A DNA stretch of 64,000 nt from assembly GCF_014127485.1 (NCBI RefSeq), contig NZ_CP059903.1, positions 3,160,001 through 3,224,000 on the forward strand, in the 5' to 3' direction. Below are positions 53,522 to 62,415 of the stretch, piece after piece; position 1 is the first letter of the stretch, and each line of letters begins with the position of its first letter. The translations under genes and the position numbers were made by a program. Under the pieces are notes generated by a model that worked only from the letters and a program-made list of their open reading frames with translations, ran no database searches and was not told where the DNA came from. Origin of the DNA: Nocardioides dongkuii. Lineage in GTDB: Bacteria; Actinomycetota; Actinomycetes; Propionibacteriales; Nocardioidaceae.

Positions 53522-54283
53522 TCAACCTTGCGGCGGGGCCGGGCGCGTGGTGCGCGGGTCGAAGCCGAACGGGAGCTCCAGCCGGTGGGCGCGCATCAGC
53601 GCGTCGTCGGTCAGCACGTCGTACGTCGCGCCGTCGGCGACCACCGTCCCGCCGCTGAGCACGACCGAGCGCGGGCAGAGCTCCAGGGCGTACGGCAGGT
53701 CGTGGGTGACCATCAGCACCGTCACGTCGAGCGAGCGCAGGATGTCGGCGAGCTCGCGCCGCGAGGCGGGGTCGAGGTTGGAGGACGGCTCGTCGAGCAC
53801 CAGGACCTCCGGCTCCATGACCAGCACGGTCGCGACCGCGACCCGGCGCCGCTGGCCGAAGGAGAGGTGGTGCGGCGGCCGGTCGGCGTGCTCGGCCATC
53901 CCGACCTGCTCCAGCGCGGCGAGCACCCGCCGGTCCAGCTCGGCGCCGCGCACCCCGAGGTTGGCCGGCCCGAACGCGACGTCCTGGCGCACCGTCCCCA
54001 TGAACAGCTGGTCGTCGGGGTCCTGGAAGACGATGCCGACGCGCCGGCGTACCTCGGCGAGGTGCGGCTTGGCGACCGGCAGGCCGCTGACCTCGACGGT
54101 GCCCGCGCCGGCGGTGAGGATCCCGTTCAGGTGCAGCACCAGGGTGGTCTTGCCGGCGCCGTTCGGGCCGAGCATGGCGACCCGCTCCCCGCGGTGGACG
54201 TGCAGGTCGACGCCGTACAGCGCCTGGTGGCCGTCGGGGTAGGCGTAGGCCAGGCCGCGTACGTCGAGCACCGGCGTGGTCAC
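53522..54283 (-). CDS. cbiO: ECF-type metal transporter ATP-binding protein (CbiO-like)
   Basis: A 253-residue ATPase of the energy-coupling-factor class: Walker A GPNGAGKTT, Q-loop FQDPDDQLF, signature LSFGQRRRV (a variant of LSGGQ), Walker B VLVLDEPSSNLDP and H-switch THDLP. The GTG start overlaps the cbiQ stop (GTGA). It powers uptake of a divalent metal, probably nickel given the operator before cbiM. Last gene of the four-gene unit. Confidence 0.9.
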   Translation of the reverse strand: MTTPVLDVRGLAYAYPDGHQALYGVDLHVHRGERVAMLGPNGAGKTTLVLHLNGILTAGAGTVEVSGLPVAKPHLAEVRRRVGIVFQDPDDQLFMGTVRQDVAFGPANLGVRGAELDRRVLAALEQVGMAEHADRPPHHLSFGQRRRVAVATVLVMEPEVLVLDEPSSNLDPASRRELADILRSLDVTVLMVTHDLPYALELCPRSVVLSGGTVVADGATYDVLTDDALMRAHRLELPFGFDPRTTRPAPPQG

Positions 54284-54963
54284 GCGGCGTCCCGGGTCTC
54301 CGGGAGGCGGCCGGTGTAGCCGCGCGAGACCATCGCGAGGTGCACGCGCTCGCCGCGCTCGTAGCTGCGGATGAACAGCGCGCCGAGCGAGCGCGCCAGC
54401 GCCGGCCAGTGCCGCGGCGAGCGGGGCTCGCAGCCGCGGGACCGCATCGAGGTCAGCATCCGCCCCATCTCGGCGGTGACCACGTCGAGGTAGCGGATCA
54501 TGAAGCCCATGATCTGCACGATCAGCTCGGGCATCCGGAGCCGCTGCAGGCCGGCCAGGACCGCGGTGGGCTCGGTGGTCGCGGCCATCGTCAGCGACGC
54601 GAGGACGCCGAGGGTGCCCTTGGCGAGCAGCCCCCACGCGGCGAGCAGCCCCGGCTCGGAGACGCTCAGCCCGAGCACCTCGGTGCGCGGGCCGGTCGCC
54701 ACGAACGGCATCAGCACCGCGAACACCACGAACGGCACCTCGACCACCATCCGCTTCGCCAGGTAGCCGAACGGCACCCCGCTCAGCGCGATCACGCCCA
54801 GCAGGACGGCGAGGAACCCGGCGTACGCGGCGTACCACTCGCGGGGGGTGGCCACGACGGCCAGCACGAACGCCAGCAGGGCCAGCAGCTTGAGGTGCGC
54901 CGGCGCCCGGTGGAGGGGGCTGTGGCCGTGGTAGTGCAGCCGGTGGCCGTGGCCGGCGCCCAC
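54280..54963 (-). CDS. cbiQ: ECF-type metal transporter T component (CbiQ-like)
   Basis: A 227-residue membrane protein with about five helices. The cytoplasmic coupling helix region carries MRSRGCEPRS and the later VSRGYTG, the Ala/Gly-Arg-Gly-type motifs that contact the ATPase. The N-terminus is His-rich (GAGHGHRLHYHGHSPLHR). The GTG start (54961-54963) overlaps the stop of the upstream gene as TAGTG. It links the metal-binding S component to CbiO. Confidence 0.9.
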   Translation of the reverse strand: MGAGHGHRLHYHGHSPLHRAPAHLKLLALLAFVLAVVATPREWYAAYAGFLAVLLGVIALSGVPFGYLAKRMVVEVPFVVFAVLMPFVATGPRTEVLGLSVSEPGLLAAWGLLAKGTLGVLASLTMAATTEPTAVLAGLQRLRMPELIVQIMGFMIRYLDVVTAEMGRMLTSMRSRGCEPRSPRHWPALARSLGALFIRSYERGERVHLAMVSRGYTGRLPETRDAA

Positions 54964-55316
54964 TAGCGGGCTGCCTCGTCCTTCTGGGGCGCGTCGGTCA
55001 CTGTGTCGGCGTGGGGCGCGGCCGTCGGGCCGCGGCGGCGTACCGCCCAGGCGAGCCCGCCGGCCAGGGCCAGGACGAGCAGCACCCCGAGCACGCCGGC
55101 CAGGCCGCCGCTGAGGCGCTCGTCCTCGACCCCCTCGGTCTGGTAGTCGGCGAGCGGGCTGTCCGCGACGGGCGAGTCCTCCGCGGAGTCGAGGAACCCG
55201 GTCTGCTCGGCGACGTGCTCGAGCCCGTCGGGGTGGCTGCTGGCGTAGTAGCTGGCGACCCCGGCGACGAGGAGCGCGACCACGAGGGCGACGGCGAAGA
55301 AGCGGCGCGACCTCAT
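54963..55316 (-). CDS. PDGLE-domain protein (CbiN-like accessory subunit)
   Basis: A 117-residue protein with an N-terminal helix (FFAVALVVALLVAGVASYYA), the motif SSHPDGLEHVAEQTGF right after it, an acidic outside loop and a second helix (LAGVLGVLLVLALAGGLAWA). The PDGLE motif and position between cbiM and cbiQ identify the small subunit that replaces CbiN/NikN in actinobacterial metal ECF transporters. Its ATG overlaps the cbiM stop (ATGA). Confidence 0.9.
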   Translation of the reverse strand: MRSRRFFAVALVVALLVAGVASYYASSHPDGLEHVAEQTGFLDSAEDSPVADSPLADYQTEGVEDERLSGGLAGVLGVLLVLALAGGLAWAVRRRGPTAAPHADTVTDAPQKDEAAR

Positions 55317-55999
55317 GCCGGCACCGTCCGGATCTCGAGCTCGCGGGTGGCGAGCAGGCTGCGGGCGCCGTGCACCAGGTCGGGGCGGGCGGTGACGACC
55401 GCGCCGACCACCAGGCCGGTGATGAGGGCCTCGCCGAGGCCGATCAGGACGTGCCAGCCGAGCATCGCGGTCAGCACGGTGCCGGTGTCGATGGGCACCT
55501 GGCCGCCGACCGCGAAGAGCAGGGTGAAGACCGCGGCGGCCACGGGCACCGAGACCAGCGCCGCGATCGCGGCGGCGGGGGCGACCACGCCGAGCCGGCG
55601 GGGCAGGACGGCGCGGAGCCCGCGGAAGACGAACCAGCCGACGACGACCGTCACCAGGCCGATCAGGGTGATGTTCGTGCCGAGGGCCGAGATGCCGCCG
55701 TCGGCCATGAACAGGCCCTGCACGAGGAGGACGACCGCCAGGCACAGGACCGCGGTCCAAGGCCCGACCAGCACGGCGGCGAGCGCGCCGCCCATCAGGT
55801 GGCCGCTGGTGCCGGCCCCCACCGGGAAGTTGATCATCTGGGCGGCGAAGACGAACGCCGCGACCAGGCCGGCCATCGGCGCGGTCCGGTCGTCGAGCTC
55901 GTGGCGCGCCCGGCGGAGGGCGATGCCGACGGCGGCGACGGCGACCACGCCGGTCGCGGCCGACGTCGGGACGTCGAGGAAGCCGTCAGGCACGTGCAC
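55313..55999 (-). CDS. cbiM: ECF-type metal transporter substrate-binding component (CbiM/NikM-like)
   Basis: A 228-residue membrane protein beginning MHVPDGFLDVPTSA; the N-terminal Met-His of CbiM/NikM binds the metal, so the start must be GTG 55997-55999 and not the upstream ATG. Other signatures: QMINFPVGAGTSGHLMGGAL with conserved His, LVQGLFMADGGISALGTNI and GEALITGLVVG. Family members import Co2+ or Ni2+. The Nur-type box before the gene argues for nickel. No cobalamin riboswitch is present in the short leader. Confidence 0.9.
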   Translation of the reverse strand: MHVPDGFLDVPTSAATGVVAVAAVGIALRRARHELDDRTAPMAGLVAAFVFAAQMINFPVGAGTSGHLMGGALAAVLVGPWTAVLCLAVVLLVQGLFMADGGISALGTNITLIGLVTVVVGWFVFRGLRAVLPRRLGVVAPAAAIAALVSVPVAAAVFTLLFAVGGQVPIDTGTVLTAMLGWHVLIGLGEALITGLVVGAVVTARPDLVHGARSLLATRELEIRTVPA

Positions 56000-56069
56000 G
56001 GGGGGCTCCTGCGGGGTGGAGGTCGGTGGGTAGGTTCGGGGACGACCCCGACCTCTCGACCATACGCTA

Positions 56070-56086
56070 TTGCACATTGGTTGCAA
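56070..56086. promoter_or_regulatory. Nur-type nickel box TTGCAC-N5-TTGCAA
   Basis: The sequence matches the tTGCaa-N5-ttGCAA pattern of the nickel-dependent Fur-family regulator Nur described in Streptomyces. It lies about 70 nt before cbiM. On the minus strand TTGCAA is also a -35 candidate, with TATGGT 16 nt later as -10, so a bound repressor would block the promoter. The divergent peroxiredoxin gene starts 26 nt away and may be affected too. Confidence 0.7.
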
Positions 56087-56112
56087 CAAGCGCTCAGCAG
56101 CAGGAGACCCCC

Positions 56113-56625
56113 GTGACCCTTCCCTCGCGCCTCGCCCCGGGCGACACCGCCCCGGAGTTCACGCTCACCGACGACACCGGCACCGAGGTCGGGCTCTCGG
56201 ACTTCCTCGGCCGCAAGGTGATCGTGTACTTCTACCCCTCGGCGATGACGCCCGGCTGCACCAAGCAGGCGTGCGACTTCACCGACTCGCTCGACTCGCT
56301 CCGTGCCGAGGGCTACGAGGTCGTGGGCATCTCCCCCGACCCGCCGGAGAAGCTCGCGAAGTTCCGCGAGAAGGAGCACCTCACGATCCGGCTGCTCTCC
56401 GACCCCGACAAGACCGTGCTGCGCGAGTACGGCGCGTTCGGCGAGAAGAAGCTGTACGGCAAGACCGTCGAGGGCGTCATCCGCTCGACCGTCGTCGTCG
56501 ACGAGGACGGCAAGGTCTTCCTCGCGCAGTACAACGTCAAGGCCACCGGCCACGTCGCCAAGCTCCGCCGCGACCTCGAGGCCAACTCCGCCGGCCCCGA
56601 GGAGCCCCACGCCGGCAAGAACTGA
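56113..56625 (+). CDS. bcp: Thioredoxin-dependent peroxiredoxin, BCP/PrxQ type
   Basis: A 170-residue thiol peroxidase that reduces peroxides in the cytoplasm. The thioredoxin fold shows YFYPSAMTPGCTKQACDFTD with peroxidatic Cys (PGC) and a second Cys five residues later (the alpha2-type resolving Cys), then LLSDPDKTVLREYGAFGEKK and RSTVVVDEDGKV. The GTG start at 56113 follows AGGAG by 7 nt. It diverges from the nickel transporter. Confidence 0.93.
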   Translation: MTLPSRLAPGDTAPEFTLTDDTGTEVGLSDFLGRKVIVYFYPSAMTPGCTKQACDFTDSLDSLRAEGYEVVGISPDPPEKLAKFREKEHLTIRLLSDPDKTVLREYGAFGEKKLYGKTVEGVIRSTVVVDEDGKVFLAQYNVKATGHVAKLRRDLEANSAGPEEPHAGKN

Positions 56626-56646
56626 CCCCCGGCCTGTGGAGAGCAT

Positions 56647-56680
56647 CGCCGAGTCGGCGCACATGTGCGCCGACTCGGCG
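56647..56680. terminator. Perfect 34-bp palindrome after bcp
   Basis: Arms of 17 nt (CGCCGAGTCGGCGCACA) meet without a loop at 56663/56664. It lies 21 nt past the bcp stop and 44 nt before tRNA-Leu on the same strand, so it most likely terminates bcp. The absence of a loop makes a dyad-binding site also possible. Confidence 0.7.
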
Positions 56681-56724
56681 GATTCATCCACAGGCGGGCA
56701 TCCCTAGACTGCTCACCGCACTCG

Positions 56725-56806
56725 GCCGGAGTGGTGGAACTGGCAGACACGCAGGTTTTAGGTACCTGTGCTCTAGGGCGTGGGGGTTCGAGTCCCCCCT
56801 TCGGCA
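56725..56806 (+). tRNA. tRNA-Leu (anticodon TAG)
   Basis: An 82-nt class II tRNA without encoded CCA. Acceptor GCCGGAG pairs with CTTCGGC, discriminator A. Anticodon stem CAGGT/ACCTG with loop TTTAGGT, giving TAG. A long variable arm (around GCTCTAGGGCGT) and the T-arm GGGGGTTCGAGTCCCCC complete it. Confidence 0.93.
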
Positions 56807-56815
56807 CGTACGACG

Positions 56816-57403
56816 TCACTCGACGCCGCGGGTCTCCTCGCGCAGGCGCGGCTCGGTGGCGAGCTCGGGGCGGATGCCGCGCTTGTCGGCGTAGAAGGCG
56901 CGGACCCGGTCCATGTCGGCGACCAGGTCGTCGGTGGGGGCGAAGGTCGGCCCCCAGCCGACGGTGCGGCTCGGCGCGTCGACGTACGCGAGCGTGATGG
57001 GCAGCCCGGTCTGCCGGGCGATCCGGTGGAAGCCGGACTTCCAGTGGTCGGAGCGCGAGCGGGTGCCCTCGGCGGCGATGCCGAGCAGGAACGACTCGTC
57101 GGTGGCGGCGTCCGCGATCAGCTCGCGGATGGTCGCGCCGGGGTTCTCCCGGTCCAGCGAGACCGCGCCGGTGGACCGCAGGAGGGGACCGAGCGGGCCG
57201 CGGAAGAACTCCTTCTTCACCAGCAGCCGGATCTGCACGCTGCTGTCCCACGCCAGGAGCAGGGTGAGCACCCAGTCCCAGTTGGAGGTGTGCGGGGCGC
57301 CGACGAGGACGCCCCGCGGGGGCACCGTCCCCGCCGTACGCCACCGGGACAGGCGGAGCGCGACCCGCGCGAAGGTACGGCGGACGAGGAAGTGTCGGTT
57401 CAC
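56816..57403 (-). CDS. PlsC-like 1-acylglycerol-3-phosphate acyltransferase
   Basis: A 195-residue acyltransferase. Motif I HTSNWD (HX4D) near residue 39, motif II-like KKEFFRGPLG, and motif III EGTRSRS near residue 112 are present. A hydrophobic segment near the start of the domain (VLTLLLAWD) suggests membrane association. It probably acylates lysophosphatidate or a related acceptor; shorter than typical PlsC (about 240), so a different acceptor is possible. It ends 10 nt past tRNA-Leu on the opposite strand. Confidence 0.88.
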   Translation of the reverse strand: MNRHFLVRRTFARVALRLSRWRTAGTVPPRGVLVGAPHTSNWDWVLTLLLAWDSSVQIRLLVKKEFFRGPLGPLLRSTGAVSLDRENPGATIRELIADAATDESFLLGIAAEGTRSRSDHWKSGFHRIARQTGLPITLAYVDAPSRTVGWGPTFAPTDDLVADMDRVRAFYADKRGIRPELATEPRLREETRGVE

Positions 57404-57454
57404 GGTGCGAACCTAGCGCCGGCATGCAGGCGGGTCGCAGGGGTACCCGCCCGC

Positions 57455-58252
57455 ATGGACTCCCCCACCCAGAGCCAGGGGCTCGCACTCGTCACCGGCG
57501 CCTCCAGCGGCATCGGGCTGGCGCTCGCCCGGCAGCTGGTCGGCCACGGCTTCGACCTTGTCGTCGCCGCCGAGGACCAGGGCATCCACGAGGCCGGCGC
57601 CGCGCTGGGCGCGGGGCAGCGGCTGGTGATCCCGGTCCAGGTCGACCTCACCGTGCCCGAGCAGGTCGAGCACCTGTGGCAGCAGGTCACCGACCTCGGG
57701 CGCCTCGAGGTCGCCGTCCTCAACGCCGGGGTGGGGGTCGGCGGCCGGTTCGCCGAGACCGCGCTCGAGCGGCACCTGAACCTCGTCGACCTCAACGTCC
57801 GCTCGACCGTCCACCTCGCCAAGCGGGCCGTGGACCACTTCGTCGCCCAGGGCCGCGGCCGGATCCTGGTCACCGCCTCGATCGCCGCGGTCGCGCCGGG
57901 CCCGTACCACGCGACGTACGCCGCCTCGAAGGCCTTCGGGCACTCGTTCGCGGAGGGGATCCGCGAGGAGCTGTCCGGGACCGGCGTGACCGTCACGTCG
58001 CTGATGCCGGGACCCACCGACACCGACTTCTTCCGGCGGGCCGACATGCTCGACACCCCGATCGGCCAGGGCAGGAAGGACGACCCGAACGACGTGGCGC
58101 GCGACGGGTTCGCGGCGATGATGGCCGGCAAGCCGCACGTGGTCGCCGGCTCGCTGAAGAACCGGGTGATGGCCGAGGCGGCCACCCACCTGCCCGACCG
58201 GATCGGCACCAAGGCGATGGCCGCGCAGACCAAGCCCCGCAAGGACCGCTGA
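57455..58252 (+). CDS. Short-chain dehydrogenase/reductase (classical)
   Basis: A 265-residue NAD(P)-dependent oxidoreductase: TGASSGIGLALA cofactor loop, LNAGVGVGGRF (NAG motif), catalytic TASIAAV serine, TYAASKAF (YxxxK) and PGPTDTDFF after the active site. The substrate is unknown. The ATG 57455 sits in a leader with no clear ribosome site. It diverges from the acyltransferase gene (51 nt between starts). Confidence 0.9.
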   Translation: MDSPTQSQGLALVTGASSGIGLALARQLVGHGFDLVVAAEDQGIHEAGAALGAGQRLVIPVQVDLTVPEQVEHLWQQVTDLGRLEVAVLNAGVGVGGRFAETALERHLNLVDLNVRSTVHLAKRAVDHFVAQGRGRILVTASIAAVAPGPYHATYAASKAFGHSFAEGIREELSGTGVTVTSLMPGPTDTDFFRRADMLDTPIGQGRKDDPNDVARDGFAAMMAGKPHVVAGSLKNRVMAEAATHLPDRIGTKAMAAQTKPRKDR

Positions 58253-58292
58253 AACCCCCCCCCCGCCTGAGGGCCGTCACTAGAGTCCGCCC

Positions 58293-59174
58293 ATGGACTC
58301 CGCGCTCACCACCGTCGGGCTGCCGCTGGCGCTCGGCATCATCATGCTCGGCCTCGGGCTCAGCCTCACGCCCGACGACTTCCGTCGCGTCGGCCGGCAC
58401 CCGCGCGCGGTCGCCGTCGCGCTGGCCTGCCAGCTGCTGCTGCTCCCGGCGCTCTGCTTCGGGCTGGTCACGCTGCTCGACCTGCCGCCGCTGCTCGCGA
58501 TCGGGATGATGCTGCTCGCCGCCTCCCCCGGCGGCACGAGCGCCAACCTCTACAGCCACCTGTTCCGCGGGGACGTCGCCCTCAACGTCACGCTCACGGC
58601 GATCAACTCGATCATCGCGATCGTCTCGCTGCCGGTCATCACCAACCTCGCGATCGACTACTACGACCGCGGCGACACCGTCGACCTGCAGTTCAGCAAG
58701 GTGGTCGAGGTCTTCGCGGTCGTGCTGGTCCCCGTGGCGCTGGGCATGCTGGTGCGCGCCCGCCACGAGGACTTCGCCCGCCGCATGGACCGGCCGGTCC
58801 GCACCGGGTCGGCGGTGATCCTGGCCGTCCTGGTGCTCGGCATCATGCTCGACCAGCGCGACAGCATCGGGGACTACCTCGCCGAGGTGGGGCTCGCCGC
58901 GGGGCTGTTCTGCGCCGCCAGCCTGGTCATCGGGTACGTCGTGCCGCGCGCCGCCGGCGTCCGCGAGGAGCAGGCGATCGCCTCGTCGATGGAGATCGGC
59001 GTGCACAACGGCACGCTGGCGATCTACGTCGCGGTCGAGGTGCTCGACACCACGGAGATCTCGGTGCCGGCGGCGGTCTACTCGGTGATCATGTTCGTCT
59101 TCGCCGCCCTGTGGGGCGCGGCGATCAGCCGGCGGATCCGAGCCGACGGGCCAGCACGGGTGCCAGCTCCCTGA
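58293..59174 (+). CDS. BASS-family (bile acid:sodium symporter-like) transporter
   Basis: A 293-residue permease with about nine or ten helices. It shows GIIMLGLGLSLTPDDF, AASPGGTSANLYSHLFRGDV (the broken helix with sodium-site residues) and EIGVHNGTLAIYVAVEVL (second crossover region). Bacterial members import organic anions such as pantoate or keto acids with Na+; the substrate here is open. It overlaps the 3' end of rdgB convergently by 50 nt. Confidence 0.9.
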   Translation: MDSALTTVGLPLALGIIMLGLGLSLTPDDFRRVGRHPRAVAVALACQLLLLPALCFGLVTLLDLPPLLAIGMMLLAASPGGTSANLYSHLFRGDVALNVTLTAINSIIAIVSLPVITNLAIDYYDRGDTVDLQFSKVVEVFAVVLVPVALGMLVRARHEDFARRMDRPVRTGSAVILAVLVLGIMLDQRDSIGDYLAEVGLAAGLFCAASLVIGYVVPRAAGVREEQAIASSMEIGVHNGTLAIYVAVEVLDTTEISVPAAVYSVIMFVFAALWGAAISRRIRADGPARVPAP

Positions 59175-59745
59175 GCGCCTTGCCACGGTGGGAGATCGCG
59201 TCCTTCTCCTCCCGCGAGAGCTCCGCGGTCGTGAGGCCGGGGCGCTCGTCGGCGACGAACAGCACGTCGTAGCCGAACCCGCCGCTCCCCCGCACCTCGC
59301 GGGCGATGGTGCCGTCCATCCGTCCGTGGACGACGTCCTCGCCCCCGGCGTGCACGAACGCGACCGCGCACATGAAGTGCGCCCCGCGCCGCTCGTCGGG
59401 CACGTCGGCGAGCTGGGCGAGCAGCAGCGCGTTGTTGCGCGCGTCGTCCTTGGGCGGCCCCGACCAGCGCGCGGACAGCACCCCCGGCATGCCGTTCAGC
59501 GCGTCGACGCACAGGCCGCTGTCGTCGGCGACCGACGGCAGCCCGGTCGCGGCGTGCCCGGCCCGCGCCTTGAGCAGCGCGTTGCCGGCGAACGTCGGCT
59601 CGTCCTCGACCGGCTCGTCGTACGCCGCGACGTCGTCGAGGCCGACCACGCTCACCCCCGGCAGGTGCTCGGCGAGGATCCGCTCCATCTCCTGGAGCTT
59701 CTTCGCGTTCCGGGAGGCGAGGAAGACGCGGGGCGCGCTCGTCAC
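59125..59745 (-). CDS. rdgB: Non-canonical purine NTP pyrophosphatase (RdgB/HAM1)
   Basis: A 206-residue house-cleaning enzyme that hydrolyses ITP, dITP and XTP to monophosphates. Signatures: [14 protein letters not shown] (substrate lysines), [36 protein letters not shown] and [17 protein letters not shown]. The GTG start overlaps the rph stop (4 nt), the common rph-rdgB pair of actinobacteria. Confidence 0.95.
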   Translation of the reverse strand: MTSAPRVFLASRNAKKLQEMERILAEHLPGVSVVGLDDVAAYDEPVEDEPTFAGNALLKARAGHAATGLPSVADDSGLCVDALNGMPGVLSARWSGPPKDDARNNALLLAQLADVPDERRGAHFMCAVAFVHAGGEDVVHGRMDGTIAREVRGSGGFGYDVLFVADERPGLTTAELSREEKDAISHRGKALRELAPVLARRLGSAG

Positions 59746-60458
59746 GCCAGTGCCTCCTGCTGCATCCGGGTCAGGTCGGCGCAGCCCTTCTCGCCGAGCG
59801 CGAGCAGCGCGTCGAGCTCGGCGCGCGAGAACGCCGCGCCCTCGGCGGTGCCCTGCACCTCGACGAAGGCCCCGCCGCCGGTCATCACGATGTTCATGTC
59901 GGTCTCGGCGCGCACGTCCTCCTCGTAGGGCAGGTCGAGCCGCGGCACGCCGTCGATGATGCCGACGCTGACGGCCGCCACCGAGCCGGTCAGCGGCTCG
60001 CCCGTGAGCGCGCCGGTCGAGCGCAGGTGGGAGACGGCGTCGGCGAGGGCGACGTACGCCCCGGTGATCGCCGCGGTGCGGGTGCCGCCGTCGGCCTGGA
60101 GGACGTCGCAGTCGAGCTGGATGGTGTTCTCGCCGAGCGCTTCGTAGTCGATGACCGCGCGCAGCGAGCGCCCGATCAGCCGGCTGATCTCGTGGGTGCG
60201 GCCGCCGATCCGGCCCTTGACCGACTCGCGGTCGGAGCGGGTGTTGGTGGCGGCGGGGAGCATGGCGTACTCGGCGGTGACCCAGCCGAGCCCCGAGCCC
60301 TTGCGCCACCGCGGGACGCCCTCGGACGCCGACGCGGCGCACAGGACGCGGGTGCGCCCGAACTCGACGAGCACCGACCCGGCGGCGTGGTCCAGCCAGT
60401 GGCGGGTGATCGTGATGGGGCGGAGCTCGTCGTCGGCGCGACCGTCGGCACGTGTCAT
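59742..60458 (-). CDS. rph: Ribonuclease PH
   Basis: A 238-residue phosphorolytic 3'-exoribonuclease that trims tRNA ends. [20 protein letters not shown] is the typical beginning, so ATG 60456-60458 is preferred to the GTG three codons upstream. Further blocks: [57 protein letters not shown] with catalytic Asp, and [20 protein letters not shown]. First gene of the rph-rdgB unit. Confidence 0.95.
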   Translation of the reverse strand: MTRADGRADDELRPITITRHWLDHAAGSVLVEFGRTRVLCAASASEGVPRWRKGSGLGWVTAEYAMLPAATNTRSDRESVKGRIGGRTHEISRLIGRSLRAVIDYEALGENTIQLDCDVLQADGGTRTAAITGAYVALADAVSHLRSTGALTGEPLTGSVAAVSVGIIDGVPRLDLPYEEDVRAETDMNIVMTGGGAFVEVQGTAEGAAFSRAELDALLALGEKGCADLTRMQQEALA

Positions 60459-60546
60459 GCGGGCCACGCTAGTGCGCGGCGGGGACAGCCCGGCCCCGGC
60501 CCCAGCCCCGGATGCGGAGCCGGGGCCGGGGCCGGGCGTCAGGTGC

Positions 60547-61356
60547 CTACTTGAACTCGATCCGCAGCAGCCGCAGGGTGCCGAGGACCAGCGGGATGAC
60601 CAGCCAGATGAAGCCGGACGTCGCGATCTGGGCCCACTCCTCCCCGGTCGGGGTGTAGTCGCCGGAGAACAGCGGCATCTGCGCGGTGTTGAACTCGATC
60701 CACGGCGCGACCTTCTCGAAGCCCTCGCTCAGCACGCTGAGGATGCCGACCGCGATCGGCAGGATCAGGCTGTAGGCGAAGTAGCCGACGATCGCGGCCG
60801 GGGTGTTCATCAGCAGCATCGCGATCGCGAAGCCGATCAGGATCCCGATCACGTTCGCCAGCACGAAGCCGTTGAACAGCTGGCTGCCCTCCACCGACCA
60901 CTCGGGCGACGCGCCGGTCGCGATCCCGAGCAGGGTGCCGAACACGGCCAGCGCGACGGCCAGCACCATGACGACCGCGGCGAGGACCAGGCCGGCGAGG
61001 AACTTCGCCACGACCACCCGGGGGCGGCGCGGCTCGAGGGTGAAGGTGACCAGGCCCGTGCGCTGGCTCGACTCGCTGGTCACCAGCATGATGATCAGGA
61101 TCGGGAGGAAGTAGCCCAGGACGCCGCCCGCGGCGCTGAGGAAGCCCTCGAAGTCCTTGCTGTCGTCGGGCGCGAGCAGCGCCCAGATGACCTCGACGGC
61201 GAGGACCAGCCCGACGATCGCGATCGTGAACCACAGGCCGGCGCGGGTGTCGACCGCCTTGCGCACCTCGACCTTGACCAGGGTCGCGAGCGGGACCTTC
61301 CGGGTGCCCGAGACGTCCATGGTCATCGAGCCGGGGGTGCTGACGCTCGTGCTCAT
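60547..61356 (-). CDS. ABC exporter permease subunit
   Basis: A 269-residue membrane protein with about six helices, of the ABC-2 type: [16 protein letters not shown] at the start (first cytoplasmic helix of NatB/BcrB-like permeases), [20 protein letters not shown], then helices at about 110-260. Its ATG overlaps the stop of the ATPase gene (ATGA). With that subunit it should export a peptide, antibiotic or ion; the substrate is unknown. Confidence 0.88.
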   Translation of the reverse strand: MSTSVSTPGSMTMDVSGTRKVPLATLVKVEVRKAVDTRAGLWFTIAIVGLVLAVEVIWALLAPDDSKDFEGFLSAAGGVLGYFLPILIIMLVTSESSQRTGLVTFTLEPRRPRVVVAKFLAGLVLAAVVMVLAVALAVFGTLLGIATGASPEWSVEGSQLFNGFVLANVIGILIGFAIAMLLMNTPAAIVGYFAYSLILPIAVGILSVLSEGFEKVAPWIEFNTAQMPLFSGDYTPTGEEWAQIATSGFIWLVIPLVLGTLRLLRIEFK

Positions 61357-62285
61357 GCGGGTGCTCCTGTCTGCTGGGTCGCGGCCGAGGGGTGGCCCTC
61401 GCGCTGGGAGCCGGAGGTGAGCTCGAGGAACAGGTCCTCGAGCCCGGCGCCCCCGGTGCGGAGGTCGCTGAGGACGATGCCGTGCTCCAGGGCGGCGCGG
61501 CCGACCTGGACCGGCTCGGCCTCCACCCGCAGGCCGTCGCCCGCGCTGGTCACCCCGACGCCCCGGGCCCGGAGGGCCTCGGCGAGCGCCGCGTTGTCGA
61601 GCGAGGTGACCAGGGTGGACGCCTTTCCGGACCCGGCCAGCAGCGACTCCCGGTCGCCCTGGGCGACGATCTTGCCGCGACCGATGAGGATCATCTCGTC
61701 GGCGATCAGCTCCACCTCGTGCAGCAGGTGGCTGGAGAGCAGCACGGTGCCGCCGCGCTCGGCGTACGAGGCCAGCAGGCCGCGCATCCAGCGGATGCCG
61801 GCCGGGTCGAGGCCGTTGGCGGGCTCGTCGAGGATCAGCACCGACGGGTCGCCGAGCAGCGCGTGGGCGATGCCGAGGCGCTGCCGCATGCCGAGGCTGT
61901 AGTTGCGCAGCCGGCGCTTGGACTCGGCGTCGGTCAGCGAGACCAGCGCCAGCATCTCGTCGACGCGCGAGGAGGGCAGGCCCATCGTCTGGGCACCGAG
62001 GGTGAGGATCTCGCGGCCCGTGCGGCCGGCGTGCTGGGCGGAGGCGTCGAGCAGGACGCCGACGTGGCGCCCGGGGTTCGGGATGTCCTGGTAGAGGTGG
62101 CCACCGATGGTGCACCGGCCTCGGGTGGGCGGGGTGAGCCCCACCATGACGCGCATGGTGGTCGTCTTGCCGGCGCCGTTGGGACCGAGGAAGCCGGTCA
62201 CCCGTCCGGGCTGGCAGACGAAGCTCACGTCGTCGACGGCGGTGAACGCGCCGTACGTCCGGGTGAGTCCTTCAACTGTGATCAT
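61353..62285 (-). CDS. ABC exporter ATP-binding subunit
   Basis: A 310-residue ATPase of the BcrA/NatA (DRA) type: Walker A GPNGAGKTT, signature YSLGMRQRLG, Walker B VLILDEPANGLDP and H-switch SSHLLHE. The C-terminal about 90 residues (after KIVAQGDRESL) form the regulatory extension seen in this class. It is co-translated with the permease and diverges from a two-component system, a common arrangement for stress-inducible drug or peptide exporters. Confidence 0.92.
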   Translation of the reverse strand: MITVEGLTRTYGAFTAVDDVSFVCQPGRVTGFLGPNGAGKTTTMRVMVGLTPPTRGRCTIGGHLYQDIPNPGRHVGVLLDASAQHAGRTGREILTLGAQTMGLPSSRVDEMLALVSLTDAESKRRLRNYSLGMRQRLGIAHALLGDPSVLILDEPANGLDPAGIRWMRGLLASYAERGGTVLLSSHLLHEVELIADEMILIGRGKIVAQGDRESLLAGSGKASTLVTSLDNAALAEALRARGVGVTSAGDGLRVEAEPVQVGRAALEHGIVLSDLRTGGAGLEDLFLELTSGSQREGHPSAATQQTGAPA

Positions 62286-62415
62286 GGGTCCAGCCTGCCT
62301 GAGTTCGGCGCCGGGCGCATCGGACGCGCGGCGGTCACCACCCCCTACCTCGGTAGGGGTGCGCCGAGACCGGCGGTGGTGCCGCGCGACCCCGGGCGGC
62401 CCCTAGCCTGAGCGG

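Noticed and set aside
56000..56069. Possible cobalamin riboswitch before cbiM
   Set aside because: The leader is only about 70 nt and no B12 box was seen; the Nur-type box explains control better.
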